A program made the position numbers and the translations under genes. Below, piece by piece: positions 36,812 to 46,862 of a stretch of 64,000 bases of DNA. The stretch lies in contig NZ_BMDA01000005.1 of assembly GCF_014635545.1 (NCBI RefSeq), forward strand, positions 163,833 to 227,832. The letters run 5' to 3'. The notes under the pieces are model-generated. The model made no database searches and was not told the DNA's origin. It saw only the letters and a list, made by a program, of their open reading frames with translations. The first letter of the stretch is position 1; every line of letters begins with the position of its first letter. This DNA is from Acinetobacter courvalinii. GTDB lineage: Bacteria > Pseudomonadota > Gammaproteobacteria > Pseudomonadales > Moraxellaceae.

Positions 36812-37510
36812 ATGTCACACGCTAAACCGAACAAAACAAAAGATCGAATTTTGCAAATCAGTTTGCAGTTGTTTAATGAGCGTGGAGAGCGTTCGGTCAC
36901 CACCAATCACATTGCGGCTGAACTGGGGATTAGTCCCGGTAACCTGTATTATCATTTCCGCAATAAACAGGAAATTATCAAGGAACTGGCACAGCAGTAT
37001 CAGGCTGAAACCTTGGAAATGCTGGCTTTGCCGACCGATCGTCCGTTGAATGCCAATGACAAGATCAGCTACTTTCAGGTGCTGAGTAATCAGTTGTGGG
37101 CCTATCGTTTTATTCACCGCGATGTGTATCATCTGGTGGAAAATAATGAAGACTTTAGAAAAATCTATCCGCGTTTTGCGGGGCAGGTGATGCAGCAGGG
37201 CCAAAAAATCTATCGCGCTTTCGTGGATGCCGGCCTGATGAAGATGACCGATTCGGAAATCGAAGCCTTAATTATTAACCTGTGGATTGTGCTGACCAAC
37301 TGGACTAACTTCTTATATATGTCTGGTCATATCAGTGATAACAATCGCCTTGAAGAAAAATGGGTATGGCAGGCTTTGCGTCAGATGGTGTTTCTGGAAG
37401 GTCCGTATTTGATGGGGGAAAGCCGCCAGACTTATGAACAATTATTGAAATCATTGGGTCCATCCGACCTGTTTGCCAGCTTATCTAATCTTAAAAATGA
37501 CGACGAGTGA
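36812..37510 (+). CDS. TetR-family transcriptional regulator
   Basis: A 232-residue regulator. The HTH domain covers about 9-55, with TNHIAAELGISPGNLYYHFRNK (about 31-52) as the recognition part. The ligand domain is typical of the family but gives no ligand. It is divergent from the aldehyde dehydrogenase, and the 20-bp palindrome at 36728 is the probable operator, so regulation by an aldehyde, alcohol or fatty-acyl compound is plausible but inferred. Confidence 0.9.
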   Translation: MSHAKPNKTKDRILQISLQLFNERGERSVTTNHIAAELGISPGNLYYHFRNKQEIIKELAQQYQAETLEMLALPTDRPLNANDKISYFQVLSNQLWAYRFIHRDVYHLVENNEDFRKIYPRFAGQVMQQGQKIYRAFVDAGLMKMTDSEIEALIINLWIVLTNWTNFLYMSGHISDNNRLEEKWVWQALRQMVFLEGPYLMGESRQTYEQLLKSLGPSDLFASLSNLKNDDE

Positions 37511-37594
37511 GCCTTAGCTATTTAGTCAGGGGCAAAAAAGGGTTAGAATGCCCGGCTTGATTTTAATTTGATTCGAATAAGTGATATTAACCAA

Positions 37595-38458
37595 ATGAAC
37601 ACGACTACAGCCCACACAGCGCGATTACTGATTACTTGTGAAGACAAGCCGGGGATCGTGCAAGCCGTATCGAGCTTTTTGTATCATCAGGGAGCAAACA
37701 TTACCGCACTTGATCAGTACGCAACAGAAGCTCAGGGCGGGCGTTACTTCATGCGTGTTGAATTTGAACTTGATAATTTGCCATCTCGTAAAGAAGCGCT
37801 TATGCAGACTTTTGCTGTAAATGTGGCTGAACGTTATGAAATGCAATGGAAAATGAATTTCGTTGGCGAGTTGAAAAAAGTCGGTATTCTGGTGTCGAAA
37901 GTTGACCATGCTTTACTAGAACTGTTATGGCGTCATGCGCGTGGTTCATTACCATGTGAAATTACCCAAGTGATTTCAAACCATCCAGATTTGCGTGAAG
38001 CGGTTGAAAACTTCGGTATTCCTTTCCATGTTGTCCCAGTAAATAAAGACAATAAAGCTGAAGCGTATGCTCAGATTGATGAAATGATGCAAGGTAACGA
38101 TTTATTGGTGTTGGCGCGTTACATGCAGATTCTCAGCGAAGACTTTGTTGCGAAATGGGAAATGAAGATTATCAATATTCACCATTCATTCCTGCCTGCT
38201 TTCGTGGGTGCAAATCCATATAAGCAAGCCTATGAGAAAGGCGTGAAACTGATTGGTGCAACAGCACACTATGTGACGGCTGATCTCGATCAAGGCCCGA
38301 TCATTGAGCAGGACGTTGAACGTGTGAGCCATGACTATAACGTTGAACAGCTGCGTGAGTTAGGTGAAGACGTTGAACGTAATGTCTTGGCACGTGCGGT
38401 GAAATGGCATTTAGAAGACCGTATTATTGTAGATGGCAATAAAACCGTAGTGTTCTAA
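37595..38458 (+). CDS. purU: formyltetrahydrofolate deformylase
   Basis: PurU hydrolyses 10-formyl-THF to formate and THF, feeding PurT and balancing one-carbon pools. The 287-residue protein has an N-terminal ACT domain (about 9-85, LLITCEDKPGIVQAVSSFL) and a formyltransferase-type catalytic domain. Catalytic residues are in NIHHSFLPAF, GATAHYV and LDQGPIIEQD. ATG 37595 (MNTTTAHTARL) is chosen over an upstream TTG as canonical. A terminator follows. Confidence 0.95.
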   Translation: MNTTTAHTARLLITCEDKPGIVQAVSSFLYHQGANITALDQYATEAQGGRYFMRVEFELDNLPSRKEALMQTFAVNVAERYEMQWKMNFVGELKKVGILVSKVDHALLELLWRHARGSLPCEITQVISNHPDLREAVENFGIPFHVVPVNKDNKAEAYAQIDEMMQGNDLLVLARYMQILSEDFVAKWEMKIINIHHSFLPAFVGANPYKQAYEKGVKLIGATAHYVTADLDQGPIIEQDVERVSHDYNVEQLRELGEDVERNVLARAVKWHLEDRIIVDGNKTVVF

Positions 38459-38487
38459 GAAACGCTATCCTGCCGTTGTATAAAAAG

Positions 38488-38513
38488 AACATGCCGTCAG
38501 GCATGTTTTTTTA
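38488..38513 (+). terminator. intrinsic terminator of purU
   Basis: Perfect 8-bp stem AACATGCC/GGCATGTT with loop GTCA and T-run. Confidence 0.88.
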
Positions 38514-38666
38514 TGCCTATTTTTCAAAGCTTAGCAAATATACAAGAAAAAATGGTTGCAAATGAAAACACTTCTCATTTATTATTACGGCACTTTCATT
38601 GTTCTATCCGATGAGTGAAATCGCTTTTTTGAAAGCCTCACCATCTATATAGGTACTTAGATTCTT

Positions 38667-39461
38667 ATGAGTCAATCTCCTGCTACATTCAACACGCCAC
38701 ACCCGATGAAAAAGAAAATCATCACTGCCTTAGTTGCGGTTGTGATTGGACATGTAGGAGTTCTGTGGGCGGTTAGCCACATGAAAACGATGGAGCTTAA
38801 GCCCGTCGAGAAAGAGCCGTTAAAAGTACGTTTTTTAACAATTAAAGAAGATGTACCACCACCGCCACCTCCTCCTGCAAAAGTAGAGCCGATCAAGCCT
38901 AAAGTAGAGTCTAAACCTGTAGAGAAGAAGGTAGAGCCAAAACCTGTTGAAAAGCCAAAAGTTATTGCCCAGAAAGTACAGAAGGTAGAACCAAAGGTGA
39001 TTCAACAAGATGATACGCAAGAGAAATTAAAGAAACAGCAAGAGTTGGAAAAGCAGAGATTAGAGCAGCTCCAGCGGGAACAAACGTTAAAAGAGCAACA
39101 GGCTCGTGAACAGGCGTTGAAAGAACAGCAAGCCCGTGAACAAGCGCTTAGAAATCAAAGAGCAGAAGAGGAGGCCCGAAAGAGTCAGCCTGCTGCGCCT
39201 GGTGAAGTGTCTTGGTCTAGAAAACCTGCGCCTGCTTATAAAGATTCGGATTTAGAGGGTAGTGAGCGGACAATTATTGTACATATTGAAGCTGAACCCT
39301 CAGGCAAAATTTTGAATGTAACGGTAAAAAAATCAACAGGATTACCGAAATTAGATGACATCGTACTCAAAGCAGTACGAAGAGCGAAATTTAAACCAAC
39401 TAAAGATGGGCGAGCTATTAATGGGGATCTCCCATTAGAGCTGGTGAAGAGTTCCTCTTAG
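38667..39461 (+). CDS. tonB: TonB energy-transducing protein
   Basis: TonB couples the proton motive force captured by ExbB-ExbD to outer-membrane receptors. The 264-residue protein has an N-terminal membrane helix (about 18-36), a Pro/Lys/Glu linker with PPPPPPP near residue 66 and many EPKP-like units, a Gln/Glu/Arg helix with a ten-residue tandem repeat (141-170), and a TonB C-terminal domain (about 185-262, IIVHIEAEPSGKILNVTV). First gene of tonB-exbB-exbD. No convincing Fur box was seen upstream. Confidence 0.93.
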   Translation: MSQSPATFNTPHPMKKKIITALVAVVIGHVGVLWAVSHMKTMELKPVEKEPLKVRFLTIKEDVPPPPPPPAKVEPIKPKVESKPVEKKVEPKPVEKPKVIAQKVQKVEPKVIQQDDTQEKLKKQQELEKQRLEQLQREQTLKEQQAREQALKEQQAREQALRNQRAEEEARKSQPAAPGEVSWSRKPAPAYKDSDLEGSERTIIVHIEAEPSGKILNVTVKKSTGLPKLDDIVLKAVRRAKFKPTKDGRAINGDLPLELVKSSS

Positions 39462-39494
39462 CCTTTTGTAGCAGATTAAATCAGGAGTTCGTAT

Positions 39495-40115
39495 ATGAAC
39501 TTTTCAGTTTATTGGCAACATGCAGATGCAGTAAGTAAGACACTGTATTTCATCCTATTAGCAATGTCGATTGCAACGTGGACTATTTTCATTCTGCGCA
39601 TTTTAGGAACACGCCAGTTAAAACAACAGGCTTATAATCAACTGGTGCAAGCTTTGGCTGCGCTAAAATCAAAGTTACAGCCTTTATCGTTTGAACAACG
39701 TAAAGCTGTCGCTGAACAAGCATTACTTCGCCAGATCTCTGCTGAGAAATCTCAAGCAGAAAAAGGGGTATCCGTACTTGGAACAATCGCTTCATTGGCA
39801 CCGTTTGTGGGTTTGTTCGGTACAGTATGGGGAATTTTCCATGCGCTTGTTGCGGTAGGTAAAAGCGGACAGGCTGGTTTGGCTCAGGTAGCAACACCGG
39901 TCGGTGAAGCCTTGATTATGACCGGTCTAGGCCTAGCCGTCGCGATTCCTGCAGTGATGGCGTATAACATCTGTGTACGTTTCAATCGTGGCCTGGCACA
40001 TGATTTACAAGATCAGGCACATAGCCTGTTAATCGATACCATGTTGCAGCAAGAAACAGCGGCAAAAACAGAAACTAAAGCGACTCAACAAAGTTTAGTT
40101 GGAGGTCAAGCTTAA
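39495..40115 (+). CDS. exbB: ExbB, TonB-system proton channel subunit
   Basis: A 206-residue MotA/TolQ/ExbB-family inner-membrane protein with three helices (about 15-35, 93-115, 135-158). ExbB forms a pentamer around ExbD and powers TonB. GTIASLAPFVGLFGTVWGIFHAL and ALIMTGLGLAVAIPAVMAYN are the conserved helix motifs. It begins 34 bases after tonB and ends 1 base before exbD. Confidence 0.94.
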   Translation: MNFSVYWQHADAVSKTLYFILLAMSIATWTIFILRILGTRQLKQQAYNQLVQALAALKSKLQPLSFEQRKAVAEQALLRQISAEKSQAEKGVSVLGTIASLAPFVGLFGTVWGIFHALVAVGKSGQAGLAQVATPVGEALIMTGLGLAVAIPAVMAYNICVRFNRGLAHDLQDQAHSLLIDTMLQQETAAKTETKATQQSLVGGQA

Positions 40116-40116
40116 A

Positions 40117-40521
40117 ATGGGCTTTCAATTGGGTGAAGACCACGACAGTGGCATGAATGAGATGAATCTCATTCCTCTGATCGACATTATGTTGGTATTG
40201 ATGATTATCTTTTTAGTCACAGCAACGGTTGCTAACCCATCAATTCCATTAAGTTTACCAAAAACAACGGCTGAAATTGTTGATCCGCCACCAAAAGCAA
40301 TCACTATTAGTATTAATGACAAAGGTGAAGTGGCTTGGGATGCACAAATCATTAGCCTGGATGAGCTAGAGAAGCGTTTCCAAGAAGCGGGTCAGGCACA
40401 GACAAAACCGACGGTGCAGTTACGTGCAGATAAAGAATCAAAATATGATACGGTTGCACAAGTCATGTCGCGTGCCAGTGAAGCCGGCTTAAGTGATATT
40501 GCGTTTGTAAGTGAAAACTAA
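40117..40521 (+). CDS. exbD: ExbD, TonB-system subunit
   Basis: A 134-residue TolR/ExbD-family protein with one N-terminal helix carrying the conserved aspartate (NLIPLIDIMLVLMIIFLV, about 15-32) and a periplasmic domain. ATG 40117 follows the exbB stop at one base distance, with GGAGG at 40101-40105 inside exbB. Only one exbD is present here; a second copy is not found in the window. A bidirectional terminator follows. Confidence 0.94.
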   Translation: MGFQLGEDHDSGMNEMNLIPLIDIMLVLMIIFLVTATVANPSIPLSLPKTTAEIVDPPPKAITISINDKGEVAWDAQIISLDELEKRFQEAGQAQTKPTVQLRADKESKYDTVAQVMSRASEAGLSDIAFVSEN

Positions 40522-40539
40522 AGTGTGATCGTAATAAAA

Positions 40540-40566
40540 AAGCAACTCGGTGAGTTGCTTTTTTTA
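40540..40566. terminator. bidirectional intrinsic terminator
   Basis: Perfect 9-bp stem AAGCAACTC/GAGTTGCTT with loop GGT, flanked by A and T runs, between exbD and msrA. Confidence 0.92.
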
Positions 40567-40569
40567 TGT

Positions 40570-41094
40570 CTATTCATCTTTAAGCAGGTCAAGATACTTA
40601 GCGCGGAGTTTAGACAGCTTAGGAGGAATACTGAAGTTGCAGTAACCTTGAGACGGGTTACGGGCAAAGAAGTTCTGGTGATATTCCTCAGCCGGGTAAA
40701 ACGTCGGTACCGGACTGAGCTCAGTCACAATATTCAGCCCTTCATCTTCCAGACTTTGAATGACCTGTTCAGCTTGCTGCTTTTGCTCATTATCGAAGTA
40801 ATAAATCACAGAGCGATATTGGGTGCCAATATCATTACCCTGACGGTTTAATGTGGTTGGATCATGAGTGGTAAAGAATACATTCAACAATTGGGTATAG
40901 CTGATCTGCTGTTCATCAAAATCAATCAGGATGACTTCGGCATGTTGTGTATTGCCCTGACAGACCTGCTCGTAGCTTGGGTTTTGGGTAATGCCGCCGG
41001 CATAGCCACTCACCACTTTTTCCACACCTTTCAGTTGTAGAAATACGGCTTCTACACACCAAAAGCATCCACCACCTAACATTGCCTGTTGCAT
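40570..41094 (-). CDS. msrA: peptide-methionine (S)-S-oxide reductase
   Basis: MsrA repairs methionine-S-sulfoxide in proteins. The 174-residue protein has the catalytic [10 protein letters not shown] (C10 nucleophile, C13), GYAGG and the typical [19 protein letters not shown] block (about 77-95). It is cytoplasmic and monocistronic. Confidence 0.97.
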   Translation of the reverse strand: MQQAMLGGGCFWCVEAVFLQLKGVEKVVSGYAGGITQNPSYEQVCQGNTQHAEVILIDFDEQQISYTQLLNVFFTTHDPTTLNRQGNDIGTQYRSVIYYFDNEQKQQAEQVIQSLEDEGLNIVTELSPVPTFYPAEEYHQNFFARNPSQGYCNFSIPPKLSKLRAKYLDLLKDE

Positions 41095-41151
41095 ATAACT
41101 CCCCGATTTTTAATTTTAAGCATGCCACTAACTTAAACGAACTACCCAAAA

Positions 41152-41178
41152 AGTAAAAGCCCGTGTTTGAAACGAGCT
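41152..41178 (-). terminator. terminator of the META-domain gene
   Basis: AAAAGCCCGT/ACGAGCTTTT stem with one mismatch and a 6-base loop; the A-rich left flank gives the T-run on the minus strand. Confidence 0.7.
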
Positions 41179-41200
41179 TTTACTTTTTATAGTAATCGCG

Positions 41201-41677
41201 TTAAGGAAGCGGCTGGATGACTGTTACGAAGCTGACCAGTACTTTGCCTGATGCATCCATAAATTTAAGCTCATGGCCTTTCAGTTCATAATTGGTGGTA
41301 CTGGCCAAAGCATTTGCATATTGGCGAGAAAGGGCACTGTTGTCCTTGCCGATACATGCCATCATGGTTGAAGCAATTGGGCCTAGGCGTAAGATTGAAC
41401 CTTGGCTTTCAAAAGTCCCCTGAATCTGGTTACAGCCATCTGCACCAAAGAAACGCTTGCCTTGAGCATCGAACTGAATGGCTGGATGTTTGCCAGAAAG
41501 ATCATTGCTTTTAATCTCCACACCATTGATATGGGTGGCGATCCAGTTACGGTTATAAAGACCGATGCTTTCTTTCTGAGAAGCGTTTGGTGAAGTCTGG
41601 AGAGATTCTGTGGCTGCACAACCCGTCATTGCTACGGCAATTGCCAAAGTACATGTTGTTAAAAAAGGCTTTAACAT
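41201..41677 (-). CDS. META-domain lipoprotein (HslJ-like)
   Basis: A 158-residue lipoprotein with lipobox MTGC (Cys at about 20). The mature part is a META domain: NRNWIATHINGVEI (about 43-56), ADGCNQIQGTFESQG (about 79-93) and GPIASTMMACIGKD (about 99-112). Two cysteines of the META signature are present. E. coli HslJ of this family is linked to heat shock and novobiocin resistance; the molecular role is unknown. Confidence 0.88.
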   Translation of the reverse strand: MLKPFLTTCTLAIAVAMTGCAATESLQTSPNASQKESIGLYNRNWIATHINGVEIKSNDLSGKHPAIQFDAQGKRFFGADGCNQIQGTFESQGSILRLGPIASTMMACIGKDNSALSRQYANALASTTNYELKGHELKFMDASGKVLVSFVTVIQPLP

Positions 41678-41804
41678 AAGATTTTAAATCCGAATCATTG
41701 TGTTTCTATAAGTGTTTATTAAAAGAAAACAACATGGAGTAGCGCAGGATATTCAGTATCCTTTTGTAAATGTTCAGATACTTTTAATGAAATTAGTGGA
41801 AAAA

Positions 41805-42860
41805 TCACTCAACTTTCGGCAAGCCTGCGCGAATTACATCCGAAAAATACTCGCTACTTTTATTGGACTGCTGATCGTACTGTTCAGCACGTGGGTTGAT
41901 ATGTGCCAGACGATACCATTCATTGATGCTGTAATTCTGGTTAAGTGCTTTCAGGTCGTAAAGATAGTTGGGCAAATACCCTGAAGCCAGTAAGCGATAA
42001 TCTTTCGGTAATTTTTGTGGGTTAATGGCCTGAACCATATCAAATACCAGCGTAGTGCAGTTACTGGTTAGGGTGTTGTACCATTTTGCTTCACCGCGGA
42101 GCTCATCAGCCTGCTTCAGATATTCAATAAACAGCGCTTTGCGCTCGGCTGCAGGCATTTTGACCGGAAATAAATACACCTGTTCATGACGAATATTACT
42201 GCGTGTATACACAATATCTTTTTCATCTGAAGCGACTAGGCTGAGTTCATATTTACGAAAAAAACCGCCAATCGCAGAAAAATCTTCGCCTTTCTCTTTG
42301 CGGATCTCAATCGAAAATACCAAAGGCTTTTGATCGGCAAAATCAAAGCTGACCAGTGTATGGGCTATCTGTGGCCCCATCCAGTAAGAAGTGATGACAT
42401 TGATCCCGGTAATTTTGTTCAGATCAATGTTTCGGTCTTCCCAGCGAATGTCATACGTCCCGTCCGCATGCCAGTCAAAGTTACGGACCTTGTGCAAGCT
42501 AACCAGATCGCCTTGTTTGCTATAGCTGAGCTGTTCGGCAACTTCTGGATTCCAGTCACGGTCTTGTCTGGCTTCGATAGAGAAATACCAAAACAGTGAG
42601 CAGGCAAAGGCAACGCAATAAATAATGATATCAGTACGGCGGCTGATGAGATGACCGCTGAAATATACACCCAGCAGGCTCAGTGCAAACAGGCTCCAGA
42701 GTACAATTGTCACCCGGCTAAAGAAGGTGCCGAGCGGTTGTTGAATCCAGAGCGCAAGGCAAAGCCAGACACTGGAAAGAACCACGCATAAGGTGAATAG
42801 ACCGTGTAAAAGTCCGATCCCTAAGGCAATAAAAAACTCACGTGATCCTATGTTATGCAT
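41805..42860 (-). CDS. DUF4105-domain membrane protein
   Basis: A 351-residue inner-membrane protein. Three or four helices occupy residues 8-95; the C-terminal part is a DUF4105 domain with the block YNTLTSNCTTLVFDMVQ (about 260-277), whose N-C-T core suggests a papain-like nucleophile, and SGYLPNYLYDLKAL. Whether it is an enzyme is not established. It is the third gene of thyA-folA-DUF4105, 18 bases after folA, so translationally linked by transcript only. Confidence 0.82.
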   Translation of the reverse strand: MHNIGSREFFIALGIGLLHGLFTLCVVLSSVWLCLALWIQQPLGTFFSRVTIVLWSLFALSLLGVYFSGHLISRRTDIIIYCVAFACSLFWYFSIEARQDRDWNPEVAEQLSYSKQGDLVSLHKVRNFDWHADGTYDIRWEDRNIDLNKITGINVITSYWMGPQIAHTLVSFDFADQKPLVFSIEIRKEKGEDFSAIGGFFRKYELSLVASDEKDIVYTRSNIRHEQVYLFPVKMPAAERKALFIEYLKQADELRGEAKWYNTLTSNCTTLVFDMVQAINPQKLPKDYRLLASGYLPNYLYDLKALNQNYSINEWYRLAHINPRAEQYDQQSNKSSEYFSDVIRAGLPKVE

Positions 42861-42878
42861 GGCAACTGCGATCCATTA

Positions 42879-43388
42879 TTATTTTTGGTAGGTCGCAAAC
42901 TCGAAAGCGACACCAGACTTCTCATCGCGATGTTGTTCTGAGTTTACTTTGTGAAAATCCTCAGAGAGTTCTGGATAATGTGCATCGCCTTGAACATCAA
43001 GTTCCACATGGGTTAACTCTAGGCGATCAGCAATACTAAGGGTTTGAGTAAAAATCTCTCCACCCCCAATAATAAATAAAGAGGCTTTTTCAGCGTGTTG
43101 TGCATCTGTAAGTGCGCCGTTTAATGCCTCTTCGATGCTGTGTGCAACTTTAACCCCTTCAAACTGCCAAGACGGATCACGGGTAATCACCCAGTTGACA
43201 CGATTGGGAAGGGCACGACCCATAGATTCAAGGGTTTTACGACCCATGATCACCACACCACCTTGTGTGATCGCCTTGAAGTGCTTGAGATCAGCCGAGA
43301 TATGCCACGGCAAAGCATTGCCTTTGCCGATACAGCGATTTTTATCCATCGCAACTACGTGAACAACTTCAGTGCCTTGCCATGCCAT
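42879..43388 (-). CDS. folA: dihydrofolate reductase
   Basis: Reduces dihydrofolate to tetrahydrofolate with NADPH, regenerating the cofactor spent by ThyA. The 169-residue protein has VHVVAMDKNRCIGKGNALPWHISADLKHF-type start, GRKTLESMG and the FIIGGGEIF loop. It is trimethoprim's target in the family. Second gene in thyA-folA, 20 bases after thyA. Confidence 0.96.
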   Translation of the reverse strand: MAWQGTEVVHVVAMDKNRCIGKGNALPWHISADLKHFKAITQGGVVIMGRKTLESMGRALPNRVNWVITRDPSWQFEGVKVAHSIEEALNGALTDAQHAEKASLFIIGGGEIFTQTLSIADRLELTHVELDVQGDAHYPELSEDFHKVNSEQHRDEKSGVAFEFATYQK

Positions 43389-43408
43389 TTTATATTCTCT
43401 CTAATCTT

Positions 43409-44251
43409 TTAAACTGCAACGGGTGCTTTAATTGCTGGATGTGACTCATAGCCAACAATTTCAATATCTTCAAATTTAAAATCAAAAATATCGGTAATTT
43501 CCGGATTTAACTTTAATTCACAGAGTGGCAATGGTTCGCGAGAAAGCTGTAATTGGGCCTGCTCAAAATGGTTGGCATATAAATGCGTGTCGCCACCTGT
43601 CCAGACAAAATCACCGACCCCTAAACCGCACACTTGCGCAATCATATGGGTCAGTAAGGCATAGCTGGCAATATTGAAGGGTACGCCTAAGAATACATCG
43701 GCACTGCGTTGGTACAGCTGGCAGGATAATTTGTTATCTTGGACAAAAAACTGGAACAGGGTGTGACAAGGCGGCAAAGCAACTTTACCTGCTTCATTCG
43801 GATTCCAGCCAGACACGATCAAACGACGTGAGTTTGGATTGGTCTTGATTTCATTCACCAGCCATTTGATCTGGTCAAAACCATCTTGCTGATAGCTGCC
43901 ATCTGCATTCTGGGTTGCGCCAAAGTTACGCCATTGGTGACCATAAACAGGGCCAAGTTCGCCTTCTGGACGGCCAAAGCGCGCCGTTTGCTCAGCCGTT
44001 GCCCATTCATCCCAGATCGTGACTTTGTTGTCTTTGAGGTATTGAACGTTGGTATCGCCTTTGAGGAACCAGAGCAGCTCGATCACGATGGAACGGAAAT
44101 GTACTTTTTTGGTGGTCAGTAATGGAAAACCTTGTGAAAGATCAAAGCGCATCTGATGACCGAATACTGAACGTGTTCCTGTTCCTGTACGGTCACCTTT
44201 GTCGCCGCCATTGTCGAGGATATGTTGTAAAAGGTCTAAATATGTACGCAT
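43409..44251 (-). CDS. thyA: thymidylate synthase
   Basis: Methylates dUMP to dTMP using methylene-THF. The 280-residue protein has the catalytic cysteine C162 in [22 protein letters not shown] and the [15 protein letters not shown] segment. ATG 44251 ([12 protein letters not shown]) is preferred over 44257 because AGGA is directly against 44257 and correctly spaced from 44251. First gene of the operon. Confidence 0.97.
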   Translation of the reverse strand: MRTYLDLLQHILDNGGDKGDRTGTGTRSVFGHQMRFDLSQGFPLLTTKKVHFRSIVIELLWFLKGDTNVQYLKDNKVTIWDEWATAEQTARFGRPEGELGPVYGHQWRNFGATQNADGSYQQDGFDQIKWLVNEIKTNPNSRRLIVSGWNPNEAGKVALPPCHTLFQFFVQDNKLSCQLYQRSADVFLGVPFNIASYALLTHMIAQVCGLGVGDFVWTGGDTHLYANHFEQAQLQLSREPLPLCELKLNPEITDIFDFKFEDIEIVGYESHPAIKAPVAV

Positions 44252-44317
44252 CGTCATTCCTATCGCAGATTTTGCTCGGGCTCATCTTAGCAGAATTTAT
44301 GTAATAAATAAGGGGGG

Positions 44318-44337
44318 CAGTTAAGCGTCATTAACTG
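44318..44337. repeat. 20-bp palindrome upstream of thyA and the DUF1963 gene
   Basis: CAGTTAA-GCGTCA-TTAACTG is a perfect inverted repeat with 7-bp arms in the divergent 172-base gap. No regulator known. Confidence 0.4.
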
Positions 44338-44423
44338 TCGTGGTACAGACTTTGTTCTCTATTTTAATTTAGCTGCTTGTTTTATATTAAGTTCTATAAA
44401 TAACGACAGAGACAATCAACAAA

Positions 44424-45248
44424 ATGAATCTTCAAGCCGAGCATTTACCGCATACTTTACATCCATACCTAGAAAAAATTTCAGCCACTATTCTGCCAAC
44501 AGTTACGATGCAACTCACAGCAAGTGATAACTTAAGCTTATGGCAAAGTAAGATTGGGGGAGATCCGTATTTACCTTTGGATAGCGCTTATCCAGTCGAT
44601 TCTAATGGCAATCCGTTGGCCTTGTTGGCGCAGTTTAATTTTGCTGAAATTCCAAGTTTACCCAATTTTCCAGACCAGGGAATTTTGCAGTTTTATATTG
44701 CAGCCGATGATTTGTATGGAATGAATTTCGATGATCAACAGCAGCAATCGGACTTTAAGGTCTTATATTTTGAGCAGGTGATTGCAGATCCATCGCAATT
44801 AAAACAGGATTTTTCCGAGCTTGAGTTCAATGAAGACACTTATTTGCCATTTACGGGACAATATTCGATTGAATTTAACCTCACTTCTCAGCCCATTAGC
44901 CTCGGTGATTTTGCCTTTGCACCGAAGATTTTAGGGGTTGAAGAGCTTTACGATTTTGAAGATCGATTCGAAGGTGGCGATTTCGAAGATGATTTTATTG
45001 AACCTTATGATGAAGTTGCTTCCGCAAGTGGACACCGTTTAGGTGGTTATCCTTATTTTACCCAAACTGATCCACGCCATTATAACGAAAAGGTGCAAGA
45101 TTATATTTTACTTTTCCAGCTGGATACCGATGATGCCGAAAACGAAATTATGTGGGGCGATTCAGGTGTGGGGAATTTCTTTATCCATCCGGAAGATTTA
45201 AAGAATAGAGACTTTTCTAAAGTGCTATACAATTGGGATTGTTGTTAA
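44424..45248 (+). CDS. DUF1963 (YwqG-type) protein
   Basis: A 274-residue soluble acidic protein. The DUF1963 pattern shows as SKIGGDPYLP (about 41-50), LALLAQFNFAEIP (64-76), ILQFYIAADDLYG and the C-terminal IMWGDSGVGNFFIHPEDLKN (about 245-264). Family function is unknown; YwqG-type genes often lie by secretion or toxin loci but none is seen here. A bidirectional terminator follows. Confidence 0.85.
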   Translation: MNLQAEHLPHTLHPYLEKISATILPTVTMQLTASDNLSLWQSKIGGDPYLPLDSAYPVDSNGNPLALLAQFNFAEIPSLPNFPDQGILQFYIAADDLYGMNFDDQQQQSDFKVLYFEQVIADPSQLKQDFSELEFNEDTYLPFTGQYSIEFNLTSQPISLGDFAFAPKILGVEELYDFEDRFEGGDFEDDFIEPYDEVASASGHRLGGYPYFTQTDPRHYNEKVQDYILLFQLDTDDAENEIMWGDSGVGNFFIHPEDLKNRDFSKVLYNWDCC

Positions 45249-45254
45249 ATAAAA

Positions 45255-45286
45255 AAAGCGGATGAATTGCCATCCGCTTTTTTCTC
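45255..45286. terminator. bidirectional intrinsic terminator
   Basis: Perfect 10-bp stem AAAGCGGATG/CATCCGCTTT with loop AATTGC, between DUF1963 and xpt genes. Confidence 0.92.
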
Positions 45287-45297
45287 GTTTTTGAATC

Positions 45298-45900
<603 letters not shown>

Positions 45901-45961
45901 TCAAGCAAAGGCATATTTTAAAAAGCATCAAAAAAAATGCAAGCCAAAATTGACCAGTTGC

Positions 45962-46666
45962 TTAGTTTGTTTTACCCGAATAACCAGTTAATAACAGTCC
46001 GTAAGACGATTTTCCATCATTATGCGCCATTTTTACTGGCAGATAGTCAAGTTTTGGCGCTAACCAGAACACGGTATTACGTTCAGGTTTATCATGCTGC
46101 ATGACCACTTTAATGGCATCGAATGTCCCATAAGGGGTCTTGATACTTTCAGTACCCTGTTTAACAAAACGACGTTCATCCAAAGCTTTGGCATCTGCAA
46201 TCAAGTATTTGCTTTTCAGATAATTATTTTTCAAATCTTCACGAATTTGCAATTCGGCATTCAACTCATCCAGCGCGCCCGCCTGCCATGCAAATGAACG
46301 GCTCTGGTCATCCTTTTTGGTATTCACCACTTTACTGCTTGGGTTGAAATTAATATTCATTGTATTGTTGTGAATCAGGATCTTGCTGCTACGGCTGAAA
46401 TTTTGTGAGGTAATTTTGTTATTGGCAAAATTAAACTGGCTGGTTTCAGAGGCAGACGCAATCGCACCAGCTTTGGCATTGAACTTATAGGTCCAGTTAT
46501 TGCCTTGTTGGGAAAGGGTACGTGTTGCAGAACCCAGATTTTTATTGTTGTAGCTAAACTGATAGCTAGCCTGGAAAGGTGCCATCGCCAATGCATGACT
46601 AGATAAGCTTGCACTTAAAATGGCCGCAGAGGTAATACCCGCTACTTTCAAAAATTTCTTTGTCAT
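45962..46666 (-). CDS. DUF3108-domain periplasmic protein
   Basis: A 234-residue exported protein with a signal peptide ending about residue 27 (SHALA). The mature part fits DUF3108: FQASYQFSYNNKNLGSATRTL, a beta-rich domain, and FWLAPKLDYLPVKMAH near the end. The family is periplasmic and of unknown function. Monocistronic, upstream of xpt on the same strand with 88 bases between. Confidence 0.82.
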   Translation of the reverse strand: MTKKFLKVAGITSAAILSASLSSHALAMAPFQASYQFSYNNKNLGSATRTLSQQGNNWTYKFNAKAGAIASASETSQFNFANNKITSQNFSRSSKILIHNNTMNINFNPSSKVVNTKKDDQSRSFAWQAGALDELNAELQIREDLKNNYLKSKYLIADAKALDERRFVKQGTESIKTPYGTFDAIKVVMQHDKPERNTVFWLAPKLDYLPVKMAHNDGKSSYGLLLTGYSGKTN

Positions 46667-46862
46667 AACATTCTATCCTCTGAGTGATCTGGATAAGTTA
46701 ATCACTCATTTCAAACTACGATTGAACACTATTATGCTGCTAGATTGTGAAGAAAAGATCAGGCTTTTTACTAAGCGCTTGTTAATTTTTCGTATAAATC
46801 ATGAAGTTGTGTATAGGCGTGGTATGGGTTATGGTGCAACATACCACCGAATAATCAATTTG

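Noticed and set aside
38560-38580. Fur-box-like AAATGA...TCATTT upstream of tonB
   Set aside because: Only about 9 of 19 bases match the Fur consensus and the arms are spaced unlike the canonical box. tonB may still be iron-regulated, but this site is not evidence for it.
41746-41762. AGGATA/TATCCT hairpin followed by TTTT between the META and DUF4105 genes
   Set aside because: A 6-bp stem with only four T, oriented against both neighbouring minus-strand genes, so not called a terminator.
46667-46862. Gap between the DUF3108 gene and the unknown gene
   Set aside because: Read on both strands; no ribosome site, hairpin or start was convincing. Nothing is reported there.
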